Positions 1-12,189 of a stretch of 64,000 nucleotides of DNA are shown here, in pieces. Source of the stretch: Eulemur rufifrons. Lineage: Eukaryota; Chordata; Mammalia; Primates; Lemuridae. The notes under the pieces are model-generated. The model did not search any database. It was given only the letters and a program-made list of their open reading frames with translations, and had not been told where the DNA came from. The stretch spans positions 220,194,843 through 220,258,842 of the forward strand of contig NC_090989.1 in NCBI RefSeq assembly GCF_041146395.1, in the 5' to 3' direction. Positions within the stretch are counted from its first letter, which is position 1. Each line of letters opens with the position of its first letter. Position numbers and translations under genes: made by a program.

Positions 1-39
1 AGTCACATGTGGCTAGTGGCTACCATATTGACAGCTCAG
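1..39. mobile_element. hAT-Charlie-type DNA transposon, terminal fragment
   Basis: The first bases read as a CACATGTGGCTAGTGGCTAC.. block ending in ..GACAGCTCAG. This is the terminal part of a common non-autonomous hAT-Charlie family (MER58/MER5 group by recall; the exact name is uncertain). The element runs off the left edge, so the other terminal repeat cannot be seen. Confidence 0.6.
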
Positions 40-494
40 GTTTAGAGCATAGGAAGGAATTTTAGAATTGGTCTTGTGCAACTCTCTTGTCTTATGGATA
101 ATTGAGACTCAGAATGGTCATGATTTCTAATAGGTCAAACAACTAATCAGTAATAGAGACAAGCCCAGAACCGTGGGACTTACTGCTCAATCACAAGCAT
201 TTTCTTCATTTAATGGCTCTTATCTCAAATTTGTTAAGCCACTCTGCTACTAAAACATTCCCATCTAAAAAGTAACTAAGAATGTACCAAAATAATCTGG
301 ATAGTTGTTTTTATTGGATCCAGAAGTGAGTAAGTATTTTCAGTTGAGCAAAATCTTCCTTGAAATTGGTTTTTGATTAATAACTCTCTGAACTAGATCA
401 ATTAAAATAATTTTAAATTCTTAAGTAGAACATGACTAAATTTTTCAAATAAAAATATTTGATTGACAAAATAGAGTAATCATGGGTAATTTCT

Positions 495-660
495 ATCCAG
501 TTCTTAACTATGTGCTAAGTACGGTGCTCCACGTTTTTTGGCATCATCTCATGTAATTCCTACAGACACTACTGTGTAGACGATTATAATCCATTTTAAA
601 GATGAGATAATTGAAGCTTAGTGAGTGTAATTAGCTCAGGTCAAAAGGGTAATAATTATA
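495..660 (+). repeat. MIR SINE, degenerate
   Basis: The order of MIR landmarks is kept: 'tgtgctaagtacggtgct', then 'catcatctcatgtaattc', 'ccattttaaagatgagataa', and a degenerate 'ttagctcaggtca' in place of the 'gcccaaggtcac' segment. MIRs are ancient tRNA-derived SINEs. The copy is diverged and has no visible target duplication. Confidence 0.65.
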
Positions 661-694
661 ATACAAAAATCACATGGTTAGCAAGTACATTTTA

Positions 695-1195
695 ATTTTA
701 TTTTACTTTATTTTATTTATTTCAAAATATTAAGGGGCACAAGTATTTTTGTTACATGGATATCTCATATAATGCTGAAGTCAGGGCTTTTAGTGTGCCT
801 GTCAGCAGAATAGTGTTCATTGTACCCTCTTCTCACCCTTCACCTTCTTGGTTTCTAATGTCCTTATTTCTTTGTGCCCATGTGTACCCATCGTTTAGCT
901 CCCATTTATTAGTGAGAACATGTGGTATTTGTTTTTCTATTTCTGAGATACTTCACCTAGGATAATAATCTCCAGTTCCATTCAAGATGCTGCAAAAGAC
1001 AATAGTGAATTCCTTTTTTATGGCTGAGTAGTACTCCATGATATATTTTCTTTATCCCTTCATGAATTTTTAGGCACTTAAGTTGATTTCACATCTTTGC
1101 AATTGTGAATTGTGTTGCAGTAAACATTTGGTACAGGTGTCTTTTTGATAAAATGGCTTCTTTTCCTGTGGGTAGATACCCAGCAGTGGGACTAG
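695..1195 (-). mobile_element. L1 3' end (antisense)
   Basis: Read on the minus strand this is the end of L1 ORF2 plus the 3' UTR. Landmarks on the plus strand are 'tacccagcagtgggact' (1178-1194), 'tttatggctgagtagtactcc' (1018 on), 'ttagtgagaacatgtggtat', and 'ttaaggggcacaagta' near the 3' end. The A-rich tail appears as the T-rich run around 690-720. The copy is strongly 5'-truncated, as is normal for L1. Confidence 0.85.
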
Positions 1196-1684
1196 GGGGG
1201 CAGGGGTTTGATTTTAAAAGAAAAATACAAAATTCAGTGAGACTCTTCTCCACGCCTGTTGACTCATAGTCCTTATGCATTTAGCCCAATTATATAATTC
1301 CTGCAGGATACCAACCATGGCTATAGAACATTTATAAGAACATAATCATTACAGATTACTAATTATATGGCTGGATTACATGATAGAGCAAGTAGGCAAT
1401 TATTTAGAGAATCAACAAAGAAGTATATATTAATATATTTTTTCAGAAAGAAGCATCTGACTTCAGCATGCATATACATTTAGTGTTTTTAGGCTAATAA
1501 TGTGTTCTTTTAAATAAGATGTTGGAGAGCATCATGATATTTGCTGTGTTCATTCTTATAAAAATCATAATTAGGCTCTGGCTGATTCTCATTTCAATTA
1601 CTTTACAGAGTTTATCAGAGTAGTCAAGCACAAAAATTAATTACACCACAACTACAAATATTTAGAACTCCATAAAAACGAGGA
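1196..1684. other. No feature recognised
   Basis: AT-rich unique-looking sequence between the L1 3' end and the next MIR. A G-run at 1195-1200 is the only local oddity. The short open frames here show no codon or domain signal. Confidence 0.5.
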
Positions 1685-1868
1685 TGACAGCCATGGCTAT
1701 CATTGAGCACTATGTGCCAGGCACGGTGCTATGTAATTTGCATGCATCTAACTCATTTAATCCCAAATAAGAACTTTACAAGGTAGGACTATTATTATCC
1801 CCATTTTTAGAGATGAGAAACATGAGGTTTTGAGAGGTAGAATAATTTTCTTAAAGTCACATATGTTA
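1685..1868 (+). repeat. MIR SINE
   Basis: Clear MIR order: 'attgagcactatgtgccaggcac', 'ctaactcatttaatccc', 'aggtaggactattattatccccattttt', 'gagatgagaaac', then a degenerate 'ttaaagtcacata'. It is one of the better preserved MIRs in the window. Confidence 0.8.
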
Positions 1869-2420
1869 ATTTTTGCCAGCTTTAAATAAGTATGAACATT
1901 CCCATATTTGAAAATGTTTGATTAACTGATATAAACACAAAAAAATCAAGGCATAACTGATGGATAAAATAAAGGACAAATAAATAACAAAATGAATGAT
2001 ATTTTAGTGCCTTCTGACTTGCAGAAAAGCAACAGGTACTTCTGAGGCTCCATTTGGACACATCCTCCACTAATGTTGCAGACTAGCACTGAGCCCTAAG
2101 CCCAGCTGGGCCCATCACATACATTGGTAGGAGCCTATGCTAATTTCGTACAATATGGATCATTCAGTGACTTCATTTGAATTCAGGGACATTCTATTAG
2201 TTTATAAATGATGCAAAGTAAATGATCCAGAAGGAATTTGGTGTCTTACCAGTGATGGGCAAGATGCCAAGGTCATGCAGGCAGCCTGGGCTTTTCTTTT
2301 GAATCATGACAGTAATTTAAGAAACGTGGCCTTCGTGAACAGTGGCATGTGATCATTAAGCCCATAATAAAATATCACGGACTCTACCTGTTTTCTTTGA
2401 TTTGGATAAATACATTTTTG
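1869..2420. other. No feature recognised
   Basis: Unique-looking AT-rich DNA. The 62-codon minus-strand frame at 1882-2070 has low-complexity hydrophobic content and no recognisable domain, so I treat it as chance. Confidence 0.5.
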
Positions 2421-2554
2421 CTTTTGTTTTTGTTTTTTTGGGACAGAGTCTCACTCTGTCATCCAGGCTGATTTTAAACTCCTGGCCTCAAGTCATCGTC
2501 CCGCGTTGGCCTCCCAGAGTGCTGGGATTACAGGCCTGAGGCATTGCACCTGGC
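2421..2554 (-). mobile_element. Alu monomer (FLAM-like), antisense
   Basis: A T-rich head (2415-2439) leads into 'gggacagagtctcactctgtcatccaggctg', then 'aactcctggcctcaagtcatc' and 'cccagagtgctgggattacaggc'. Only one monomer of about 120 bp is present and there is no right arm, which fits a free left Alu monomer or an old deleted Alu. Confidence 0.8.
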
Positions 2555-3039
2555 TAGGACCAGTTATTTTTAATATAAAATTCAAAACATAAATATAACT
2601 AATATAAAATTTTTTATAAATAAAATAGGAAATAATTAATTTTCTAGGTGGCACATTGGATTGGTTATCAGATGTGATTGATACTTGATTTGATGTAGCA
2701 TGTAAGGTTTGGCTTCCAAAAAAATGATTTTAAATATTTTCCTTAAACTTAAAACTCATTAATAAATGAGATAGTTCCTGAAAATAGACTTTATGTAACC
2801 ACAAATAAAACAGTATCAAAAGAAAAATTGAGTGACTTTTAAGGCTAATTGCTGTCAATAGCAAACATATTCTTAAGTAATAGAAAATAATATAATTGTA
2901 TCAATAAGTTGAACAAAACTGGCTTGAAATGTGTATTCATTGATTTAAAAGTCTATAATAACAATTACTGTTTTTAACATACAAATGTATTCTAAAATGT
3001 CTCAAATTTAAAGTTAATATTTAATATTTAAATAAGCAA
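2555..3039. other. No feature recognised (very AT-rich)
   Basis: Runs of A/T and short TATA-like repeats with no open frame of note. It may hold decayed LINE sequence continuous with the element that follows, but I cannot show that. Confidence 0.4.
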
Positions 3040-3355
3040 TCCATATGTATAACAATTAAAAAAGCTAATTATACTATATTGATATTAAGGAATATTTTAT
3101 AGCTATTAACAAATGCCCTGGATTAATTTTTATGATATGGGGAAATCTTAAATAAAAAAGTAAGATAAAGCTACGTATTTCTTAGATCTATTTTATTGAG
3201 TCTGTTTGTACATGATTGTAAATCTGAAAATACAAATGTTAACAGAAATTATCCTGAGTAGTGGAATTGTAGGGTTTCTCTTACATTCTTATTCTATTGA
3301 AATTTTCCAAATGTGTTGTAATGAACATATACCACTATTATAAATTTTTAAATAA
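3040..3355 (+). mobile_element. Old LINE 3' end (L1ME/HAL1-like)
   Basis: The end carries the recurring tail 'attttccaaatgtgttgtaatgaacatatacca', preceded by 'tatgatatggggaaatcttaaa' and 'tgttaacagaaattatcctgagtagtggaattgtagggt'. The same tail occurs at 15580, 30490 and 59300. I place it with old L1ME/HAL1-type LINEs, and the subfamily is uncertain. Confidence 0.5.
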
Positions 3356-4749
3356 CCACAAGGATTTGTATGAAAACTTCTTGGTAGTACGTTTGGCTAA
3401 GATGCATGTTATATAATATCTAAGTTTTCAGAAGAGGTCAAATATTTCATGTATACCTTTTTCTATTATTTATAACTACTCTACTATCAAAACTGGTCCT
3501 GGCAAAGGCAGCTGGACCATCTAAGGCCAAGCAGCCAAGGTGACCCATTACAAAAGAACTTTGAGAAAAAGAAATCTCATATAGGGGCTTGAGAACTCCT
3601 GACACCCTCATATAATGGCATTTCCTTCTTGCAGGAAGTAGATGAGAATGAAGGCTAGACAACAGTTTATTTAAATAAAAAATTATGGTCTCAGTGTCTC
3701 TTCCAAAAATGCAAGTGCATATGTACATTGAGAGCTGAGAACACATACCAATCCTATTCTTAAGTCTCTTGTTTTTGAAACCTTGCTTACTTATTTAGGC
3801 TATATTAATATTTCTGGCTCTGGTACTTGTAGAGATCCATCAGGATAAGAAAACATAGCTCAGGTCAAAATCTTGTTAATATAATCCCTAGATATGGCTT
3901 AAACTATGTGTTTTTCTCAGAACCAAAAAAATAAAATTCTAAGAATATGTTGAAATGTAGTTTTCCAGTTTTTCAAATGAATGGCAAAATTCTTCAGAAA
4001 AGTAAATTTAGTTTTTGCATGTATTTGTCAGAGCTTTATTATTCCTCTCAGGAAGAATACAAGGTGCAGTCTAGATTAATGTTTGTTTCTTGGCCTTCTA
4101 AATTTTCCCTATAGCTTTGATTATTAGATGTGGAAAAACATATATAGAAAAACCAACAGCAATCACATCATCCTAGCATAAGGCTATTCTCTGAATGGCT
4201 GTAAAACAGCTTTGGAAGTGGTATTCACTGTTTCAGATTCTTGTCCATGTAGCAAGATGGAAATATTTTCAACAACTCTCTGGAGACTGAAAGGGTTAAA
4301 ATTTCTAATAATGCTTAAGTCAGGTGAGTATTTAGATGCTATAAAAATCCAACATATTTTTTAATTTATGGAAAGATTAAAACGGCATATCATGCCTCAA
4401 TGTTTATAACATGAACATTTGTTCTAAAAGTACATTGCCTTTATGAGATGAATGTCTTTGGGGACAGTTTGTCATCTCTCATCATTTATATGAAGTAGAT
4501 CAAGAGCATGGGAGTGTCATCCACACTGTAAATTTGACAACACAGTACCTCAGTTCTCTAATCTTATTACTATATAGTGCAAAAATGATCCAAGTAGAAA
4601 TAAACACTAGCTTTATTTACTCATATGCATTGTAATCTAATAAGATAATAAACTCAGCCTATCAACAGATAATCTATTTCTTACATCATAGTAACAGTTT
4701 TCATTCAGATAACAGAAGATTTTGTTTTATAACACAGCTGCTGATTCAA
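3356..4749. other. No feature recognised
   Basis: About 1.4 kb of AT-rich sequence without a repeat I can name. The minus-strand frame 3447-3746 (99 codons) has no recognisable motif, splice context or start context. I treat it as chance. Confidence 0.5.
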
Positions 4750-4880
4750 TTTAATTAGCGAACATTTACTCAGCATCTAACTGTGCTCAGCACTATACTA
4801 GGTATACAAAAGAGTTAGAATATATGATTTCTGCTCATAGGGAGTTTACAATCTGGATAAGAAAGATAATCAATGCATTC
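4750..4880 (+). repeat. Ancient SINE fragment (MIR-like)
   Basis: 'catttactcagcatctaactgtgctcagcactatactaggtatacaaaagagtt' followed by 'ctcatagggagtttacaatctgg' matches the widespread 'tgtgccaggcactgtgctagg...ggagcttacagtctag' theme of MIR-related SINEs. It is diverged and the subfamily is not assigned. Confidence 0.45.
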
Positions 4881-5112
4881 AAGAAACAATAAAGGACCAT
4901 TACAAATCATATAAAACCCAATATAAGTAATAGACTCTGGATTAAAGACATAAGAGCCCAAAGAAGCCTATCAAGGGATTAATATGATAGGGAGTGGAAG
5001 CTAATCTGAAAAAAGTGACCAGAAGAATTAAGTTTAGAATTGGCAGGGGAAGAGTGAGATCATTCCATGGTCAGTAGAAGATTGAAAAGGAGAAACTCAA
5101 CATTTTAGAGTT

Positions 5113-7020
5113 TATGTGCCTAGAGATTTTTATAGTTTTCACAGATGATATTTTGTATTTTTGTGGTTATCAATTGTAATATATCGTTTTTCATTTCTAA
5201 TTGAGCTTCTTTGGGACCTTTCTGTTCTATTTCTGGTTAATCTAGTGAGAGGTCAATAAATTTGGTTTATCTTTTCAAAGAACCAACTCTTTTTTTCACT
5301 AATCTTCTGTATTATTTTTTTATTTTCAATTTCATTTAGTTCTGTTTTGACATTAGTTATTTCTTTTATTCTGCTGGGTTTGGGTTTGGTTTGCTCTTCC
5401 TTTTCTAGTCCCTTGAGGTGATTCATTAGATTGTTTATTTGTGATCTTTCTGTCTTTTTGATGTAAGTATTTAAGGCTATGAATAGTTCACTTAGGACTG
5501 CTTTTGCTGAATCCCACAGATTTTGATAACTTGTATCCCCTTTGTCTTTTAGTTCAAGGAATCTTTTGATTTCCACCTTAATTCCCTCCTTGAGCCAATA
5601 ATCATTCAGCAGTCTTGTTTAATTTCTATGACTTTGTGTAGAATTGAGTGTTTCTGCTGGAGTTGATTTCCAATTTTATTCCAATATGGTCTGAGAAGAT
5701 ACACGGTATAATTTCTATTTTTTTTAATTTGCCAAAACATGTTTTGTCGCTTAAGATGTGATTAATCTTAGAGAATGTTCCATGTGGTGATGAAAAAAAA
5801 TGTATAGTCAGTTACTGGGTAGAATGTTATATAAATGTCTCTTAGGCCCATATGCTCTATAGTCCTGTTTAAGTCCAGTGTTTATTTATTTATTGTCTGC
5901 TTGGAGGATCTGTCCAGTTTTGTCAGTGGGGTGTTGAATTCCCCAGCAATTACGAAGTTGCTGTATATTACTTTGTTTAGATCTAGTAGGGTTTGCTTTA
6001 TGAATCTGGGTGCACCTGTGTTGTGTGCATAAATATTTATGATTGTTATGTCTTCTTGATGAATTTCTCCCTTTACCATTATCTAATGGCCATCTTTGCC
6101 TTTCTTTACTATTATTGATTTGAAGTGTATGTTATCTGATATGTGAATGGCTACACCAGCTTTCTTTTGATTTCCATTTGCATGGAATACTTTTTCCATC
6201 CCTTCACCTTGAGTCTAAATGAATCCTTGTGGGTTAGATGTATTTCCTGGAGACAGCAGATACTGGGCTTGTATATTTTTTATCCATTCAGCTAGCCTAT
6301 GTCTCTTGAGTGGGGAATTCAAGCTGTTCATGTATATTTAAAGAATTGGTAAGTGGGATGCATTTCTGTTCATCCTCTTGGGTAGAAACTTATTGCTTTG
6401 TTTTACCTCTTGAGCCATTATTTTATATGGGCTCTGAATTTTAGTTTTTGAGTGATTTTACACTGGTAAGTTTCTATTGTGCTGATTGATGTATAATGCA
6501 GATATGAGTACTTTCTGCAGGGCAAGTCTGGTCTTGACAACTTCTCTCAGAGTTTTCTTGTCTAAAAAGTCTTTATTTCTCTCTCATACAAGAAACTTAG
6601 TTTTGAAAGGTATAAAAGATTAGGCTGGACATTATTCTGTTTAAGAAGACTGAAGAGGAGGCCCCAATCCCTTCTGGCTTGTAAAACCTCAGTTGAGAAG
6701 TCTACAGTTAGCCTGATGGGTTTTCTTTTGTAAGTTGCCTGTTGCTTTTGCCTTATGGCTCAGAGGAGTTCATACTTCATGTTAAATTTGGCTAGTCTGA
6801 TGACTATGTGGCGTGGTGATTTCGTCTTTGTGAAGAATCTCCCTGGCGTTTCTTGAGCTTTTTGTGCCTGGGTATTGAAATTTCTAGCATGATCAGGGAA
6901 GTTTTCCTCAATTATTCCTCCACATGGGTTTTCCAACTCTTGTGTGTTTTCTTCTTCATCCTCCGGGATGCCTATAATTCTTCTGTTTGGCCTCTTTACA
7001 TAATTCCATATATCTTGTAG
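5113..7020 (-). mobile_element. L1 internal fragment: ORF1 end through ORF2 endonuclease and linker
   Basis: Read on the minus strand from 7020 down, this is the end of L1 ORF1 and the inter-ORF region (about 6500-7020), then the ORF2 endonuclease (about 5850-6400), then the endonuclease-RT linker. Two frames survive. The one at 5882-6079 carries the endonuclease 'NIYAHNTGAP' and 'AGEFNTPL' stretches. The one at 5253-5576 carries 'TYIKKTERSQINNL' and ends 'SWFFEKINQIY'. The endonuclease motif usually reads GDFNTPL in active L1, so the acidic residue at 5939-5941 is changed to E, and stops and frameshifts lie elsewhere: the copy is dead. The 5' UTR, the RT core and the whole 3' end are absent, so it is a fragment broken at both ends. 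Confidence 0.88.
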
Positions 7021-7025
7021 GAGAA

Positions 7026-8230
7026 AATGGATGGGAAGAAATTATTTACAAACAATTCAAGAAAAGTCCTTGCAACTGAAGAGCATGAGTTTCCAGAGTG
7101 AAAGGGCCTATTGGTGAGCACACACTAGATGTGACATCATGAAATTCAGAACACTGGAGGTAAGAAGTAGATCCTACAACTTGCCAGAAAGGTAAACCAA
7201 ACAGACAATCAAAAATACAAGTAACTCAAGAAATATTGGCTTTAAAATTCCTGCTAGCAATTCTGGAATTTAGAAGGCAATGGGAAGTCTTGAAGGCATA
7301 TGATTCAGAGGAAATATTATTTTAATTATTTACTCTAATTAGATGGGTATTTTCTGCCCTCAAATTATTAGTCAAAGAGAGAGTAAAAGGAGGACAGTTT
7401 TAGATATACAAGGTTCCAGAAAATTTACCTCTCACATATCTTTTCTTCTCCAAAACATGTGAGTAAACCAATAAAGTAGAAATTGGGAAAAATGGAAAAG
7501 AGGATATCCACAACAGGATAGAGTGACAGGGATACGGCTGGATGGAAGTGAAGAGAACTCAAAGCATGGCAGCCGTGCACCAGACATAAAAGGTGAACCA
7601 CTTGAGACTGGAGAAGTTCAGAAGTTTCTGGGAAAAATGTCTACAAGGAAATAAAATGGATAGAAAACTCAATATGTCTGAATATATTGAGAGTATAATT
7701 GAATAAAAAGCAGCGATTTGCAGACTGAATCACTGGAAAATACATAGAAAAATAAGGAAACTTTTAAAAAGAGGTAATTATTAATTTTAAGAAATTTTAA
7801 AAATATGCACAAGTAGTCAGTTTACTACATAGCTCAGCTATGAAAACATTATGTTTCCATAGTAATGTGTATTGGCCTAACCAAAATAGTAATATAACTA
7901 TATAGGTAGAATGTGTGGAGAGACTGGGGCAAGAGCATAAAAAAGAGCTAAATCCTTATCTCCACTGTAGTTAATAATTTTAAGAAATAATACTTAAAAT
8001 AAAAAGTCAAGAACTTACAACAAAAATATTCAATTTGGAGATAAATACTTAAAAAATAAATCAAAAGAGGTGAAAATGTTTGTCTTTGCGTAGTTGGATG
8101 TGGGGGAGGGGAATAGAGCTAAACAGTATAGGAGGGGGAAGGAGTTGCTATTTTTCATAATAAACTTTGTAGAAGTATGTAACTGTAAACTATGTACACC
8201 TGTAGCAGTGATTAAAAAAGAGTTTCATAA
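7026..8230 (+). mobile_element. Old L1 (L1ME/HAL1-like) ORF1 C-terminal region and 3' end
   Basis: 'gagcatgagtttccagagtgaaagggcc' (7082 on), 'gtgacatcatgaaattcagaacactgg', 'tagatatacaaggttccagaaaatttacctctcacat' and 'gcagccgtgcaccagacataaaa' appear in the order expected for the end of ORF1 and the tail of old L1/HAL1-type elements. The tail 'gttgctatttttcataataaac...gtagaagtatg' follows near 8150. No long frame remains. It begins within a few bases of the antisense L1 to its left. Confidence 0.65.
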
Positions 8231-8369
8231 AAAGAATAGTCTGATAACTGTAAATCATTGTAATATTCAATTAAGCAAGCAGCAATTGACCTTATATTAT
8301 TAATAGATAGAAAAGAGAAAAAAGTAAAAATGCTAAGCATGAAGAAGTCAACAAAACAATGTGTTGAAC

Positions 8370-8890
8370 ATTTGCTGTTTGGCACCAGCCAGCATCCCCT
8401 TCTCTCGGGGAGACATGCCCCTCCCAGCGCATTTCATGTGCTTCAGGGAAACTGACAATCCCAGCTCCAAGGGTGGGTCCTGACCTGCTTCAGCAACTCA
8501 TCATACTCAATCGCCCAGGCAGTGACTGGTTCAGGGATGGACACGTGACCCATTTGGGGTGAATCTAAAAGGAGGAGATACTGGGGAATTTTCAAAAAAG
8601 TTCTCAAGCTCTTCCAAGGGAGCTACTCAAAATCGTATTCTCTCTTCCTCTGGGTATTGCAGTCTAAGGACACAGTGCTGAAAGTTGCTGCATCCATTCC
8701 TGCATCCATGAAGGTCAGCCAACACGAAAGGAGGGTGGTCTTGAGAGAGTCACAGAGAAATGGGCTCAGACCTGACCATGTCCTACACTTAGGGTAGAAA
8801 GTGGCCTGAAGCCGTGTACACACGTCACTCCCCTGCATTTGTGTGGACTAATACATTTCTCCTTTTTAATTAAACCAATTTGAGCTGAGT
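8370..8890 (+). repeat. LTR-like or LINE-end interspersed repeat, family not named
   Basis: A GC-richer block stands out from its AT-rich surroundings. It contains 'gactggttcagggatggacacgtgacccatttgggg' and ends 'attaaaccaatttgagctgagttttttattac'. The same sentence structure (a 'noncompliant with AT background' block ending in a taagcca-tttgag-ttg..tgttac type terminus) is familiar from old mammalian repeats. I cannot name the family. Confidence 0.4.
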
Positions 8891-9894
8891 TTTTTATTAC
8901 TTACAGGGGAGAAAAAGTCCTGCTAATATTAAGAGTTTTAAAGTTAGGAATGAGGGAAAAGTTGGCAGAGATTTTTATTAAAGTCCTTATGCATCACTTC
9001 TCCATGGGGAACTCAAAGTATATTATTAATTTTGGCAAAAAAAGAGTCTGCTTTATTCTAATATTTTAAAAATTAAGGAGGATAAAAAAGAAAAAAAGAA
9101 AGTTTAATGGATTAGAAAAGGCTTCTGGCAATCAATGATGGTAAGCTCAGAGGACTATCTTGGGATCTTCTCACTATCCCTCCAGGTATAAAAATAGTCA
9201 AACTGGGCAAGAGAGATCCTGCATTTGTATCCGCTATTTGTATATGACTACATGGGTGTCTTCGTCTTCATCTGTCAATTTTCAGGGTCACTTTTTTTTT
9301 TTTATCACTACTGCTAAGTTTACATTCCTGAATTTTTCTTTCTCTTTTTATGCTCCCACCGGAAAGCAACCAAAACCCTTAGATGTGACTGACGCCCAAG
9401 AAGGGCTAAAGAGGTGGAGGGAAAGGATTGGAGAATGACTTGCTTAGGGCAATAATGCCAGTCACCACCCAATGCCCCATTTGGAGAGAAAACAAAAAGG
9501 AAGAGCATAGTGTTTGCACAAAAATAAAAATTGCAAACAGAAACTTCTCCAACCTGCTCGTGCAGCTGCCATTTTCTTGTTTCACATTTTGTTCTCCAAA
9601 GCTTGCTACGCGGTACATAAAAAAGGAGAGGAGAAGAAAATTAGACTTCCTGGCATTTTCTATCACTTGACATTAATAAAGACAATATTTCTATGAAGTA
9701 AATTGTATCTTGACAGTTTCTTCTCCTTTTTTAGATCCAGATTTGCTGCCTTCTAGCCCTTGGCAGCAGCACTGAGATAATAGATGGTCAAACTGAATTT
9801 TTAAAAAACACTAAAATTTATGGTATTTTTCAGTCTTTCAAGTTTCTTCTTAAATTTACATTACTAAATCATGGGATGTTAGCCTAGGAATGGA
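8891..9894. other. No feature recognised; cluster of short overlapping frames
   Basis: Five frames of 60-92 codons overlap on both strands at 9160-9696. They are explained by a patch with few stops, not by coding: they conflict with each other, have no shared start and lack any domain. A T-run of 14 lies at 9290-9303. Confidence 0.5.
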
Positions 9895-10055
9895 TGTTAA
9901 GGTATTTTCTACTCTAAATCTCTTATTTTACAGATAAAAACAGAGGCCTAGGCAGGGAAAGAGGCATCCTCAGCGTGACACAGGGGTGAGGCTGGCGAGT
10001 TGGGCCCCAAGGCTCCTAATCCACCGCCTGCTGCTCTGTCCACCGTCCACACTGC
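9895..10055 (+). repeat. MIR SINE
   Basis: 'ctcttattttacagataaaaacagaggcctaggcagggaaagaggcatcctcagcgtgacacag' followed by 'ggctcctaatccaccgcctgctgctctgtccacc' matches the MIR core and 3' region. It is moderately diverged. Confidence 0.65.
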
Positions 10056-11223
10056 CTAACATTAGCTGCTGCTTCTTGAAATATACTAATAGCAATCTAA
10101 ATTATAATTGTAAGTAACATTTTAAATTGATGGCATGGCATCCAAGAGAATGGAAAAATACACTGAAGCTTAGGGAATATGTCAAATAAACAGGAAAATG
10201 ACTTTGTGCCTTAAATTCCATCCTTTGGCCTTTACGACTAAGAATATAATCCTGACAGCCATAATTAATTAACATGGATTTTTTTTCCATTGGATGTATT
10301 GTTTGCATTTCTCCTCCCTCAAAAAGAAAACATTTTGTTAAGGAATATTCTTGGATTTTAAATGACATTTACATTCCAGACAGAGTAAATTCTAGCCAGA
10401 CAATTCTGCAAAAACAAATATGCATATCTTCACTTAAGGCAAAACGAACAAACAAACAAGGAAAAAAAATACAGTAAAAATAAAAAGGTAACTGATATTA
10501 CACTTTATTGCGAATAACTGGATATTGAACACATTTCCTCTACTCCACAAAGTGCCAGATAATATCTTTTACGAGCCATCTGGTGCTAGCAACACAATTA
10601 TTGATATGGTTTAGGTTTAGCCTGGCTTGTTTATCTCTTATCTGAGTGACAGGAGTTTGACTTAAATTCTACACGTGAAAGCATCCAGAGCACTAACTGG
10701 CATGCAGTAAGTGCTCAATACGTGCATATGCATGAACGTGTGTGTAAGTACGTGTATTATAAAGATTTTTCTTACAACAGTTCCTGGATTTGGAAGATGA
10801 ACTCAAAAATCTTACAAGTCATTTCTGGTTCTGGAATTCCCTATCCATCACGTTTTTCTACCTTTTAATACACCTTAAATGAGTATTTGCCAAAAATCAT
10901 TTTCTAGTTGCCAAAGGAATGAAACTGCCTGCAGAAAATGAACCTGAACTCTACACAGATACTCAAAAACCACCCAAGTTGGTTTAATATGATCCACTGG
11001 GGAAATTCAAAATGCTTGTGATATTCTCTAATTAAAGGTAATAAAAAGCCAAGCCAATTGCCTGGGCCCATAAAGTAGAAGATGAGATCTCAGGTTTTTA
11101 AAAATCACATCAATAATAAATTGAAATTTGGATTTTCAACCAGAACCTCAGAGCTAACACCCGCCTTTCAGGACACCTATTTGACCCACACTAGCTGCCA
11201 GCTTTGTTCCCTGTCGTCCAGAT
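10056..11223. other. Mostly no feature; possible L2 tail at about 10680-10725
   Basis: 'actggcatgcagtaagtgctcaatacgtg' near 10695 resembles the L2/MIR end 'ggcacatagtaggtgctcaataaatg', but is too short to call firmly. The rest is AT-rich DNA. The 88- and 67-codon frames around 10102-10477 overlap antisense to one another and have no domain. Confidence 0.4.
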
Positions 11224-11409
11224 CAAGGGCCGGCACACTGGGGCCCGCAGGCCACATCTGACTCCCAGACTGTGTGGTATGGCCCAGGAACTAAGAAAGG
11301 TGTTTACATCTCTAAATGGGTATATTGGTACTTACAAAAGATTCTCAATTCTTCCTCTTGGCCTAAAATGTCGCTATCTGGCCCTCTGAGAAAAGTATGC
11401 TGACCCTGG
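11224..11409. mobile_element. Non-autonomous hAT-Charlie element with TIRs
   Basis: It starts 'caagggccggcacact' and ends 'agtatgctgaccctgg', imperfect terminal inverted repeats of the CAGGGGTCGGCAAACT type. The interior reads 'gcccgcaggccacatctg' and 'gctatctggccctctgag' as expected. The flanking 8-mers 'gtccagat' (11216-11223) and 'gtctagac' (11410-11417) agree at 6 of 8 positions, fitting the 8-bp hAT target duplication. A second copy in the opposite orientation is at 45059-45278. Confidence 0.8.
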
Positions 11410-11514
11410 GTCTAGACCAACCTCGACAAGTGGCTTCCAACCCTTCCGACATTCCCACTGACCCTGACCTGATCCTGTCTGGTGCAGCAAATGAGTGGAG
11501 GAAGCAGAAATTGG

Positions 11515-11680
11515 GATAGGAGACATGAGTTTGAATTCCACTTATTAGTTACTTGATTTGGGGCAGATCTTCAATGTGCTATTGATAATAGGGTTTATGA
11601 AGCCAACTGCTCAAGGTTGATGTAGGAATTAAAGGAGTCAATGTATAGATGGTGCCTGCCACAAAGGCAGTGTTAGTTCC
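11515..11680 (+). repeat. MIR SINE
   Basis: 'gagtttgaattccacttattagttacttgatttggggcagatcttcaatgtgc', then 'gatgtaggaattaaaggagtcaatgta' and 'tggtgcctgccacaaaggcagtgttag', follow the MIR sense order (gagttcaaatcc..cttactagct..aggattaaatgag..gcctggcac). Confidence 0.65.
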
Positions 11681-12189
11681 TTCCCTACACTCTCAGGACA
11701 GTTTATTAAATCTTCAGATAGTGGCATTGGGACAACGTTGCTCCTTTGCTTAAAAACAAATTTGTCTCTCAATAAATTAAGAGTATTGTAACTAAATCTG
11801 ACATTTCTGTTATGTGTGTGGGTTTTTTAAACAAGATTTCATTTATATCACTAAAGGGCATTGACTCTGCAAGGCTTCAGGATATTATTAACTTGCTCTC
11901 AGAAGCTGCAGTATCATGAAACCGTGCAGAAAGAACTCACTTCAAAGTCCATCCAGTGAGACACACTGCATTGGGCAGGTCATTTTCTAGCGCATCTGAA
12001 CTAGAGATTTACTGTGGGATTGTTACTACCACCCATGACCAAGGTTCTGTGATACACAATAGTAATCTGATTCACTGTCTATCCCTGCAGGTTATTAGCT
12101 CACCCCCTAGAAGACATCCTGATGTGAAAGAGTGAGGCTTCGTTTACTGTCAAAGGATCTACTTGAAGTCTGACTGTTACCATTTTACT

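Noticed and set aside
5253..6079. Conserved-looking frames of 107 and 65 codons on the minus strand
   Set aside because: They are L1 ORF2 linker and endonuclease relics within a broken L1, not host genes.
9160..9696. Five overlapping frames of 60-92 codons on both strands
   Set aside because: They conflict in strand and phase, show no domain and sit in a stop-poor patch.
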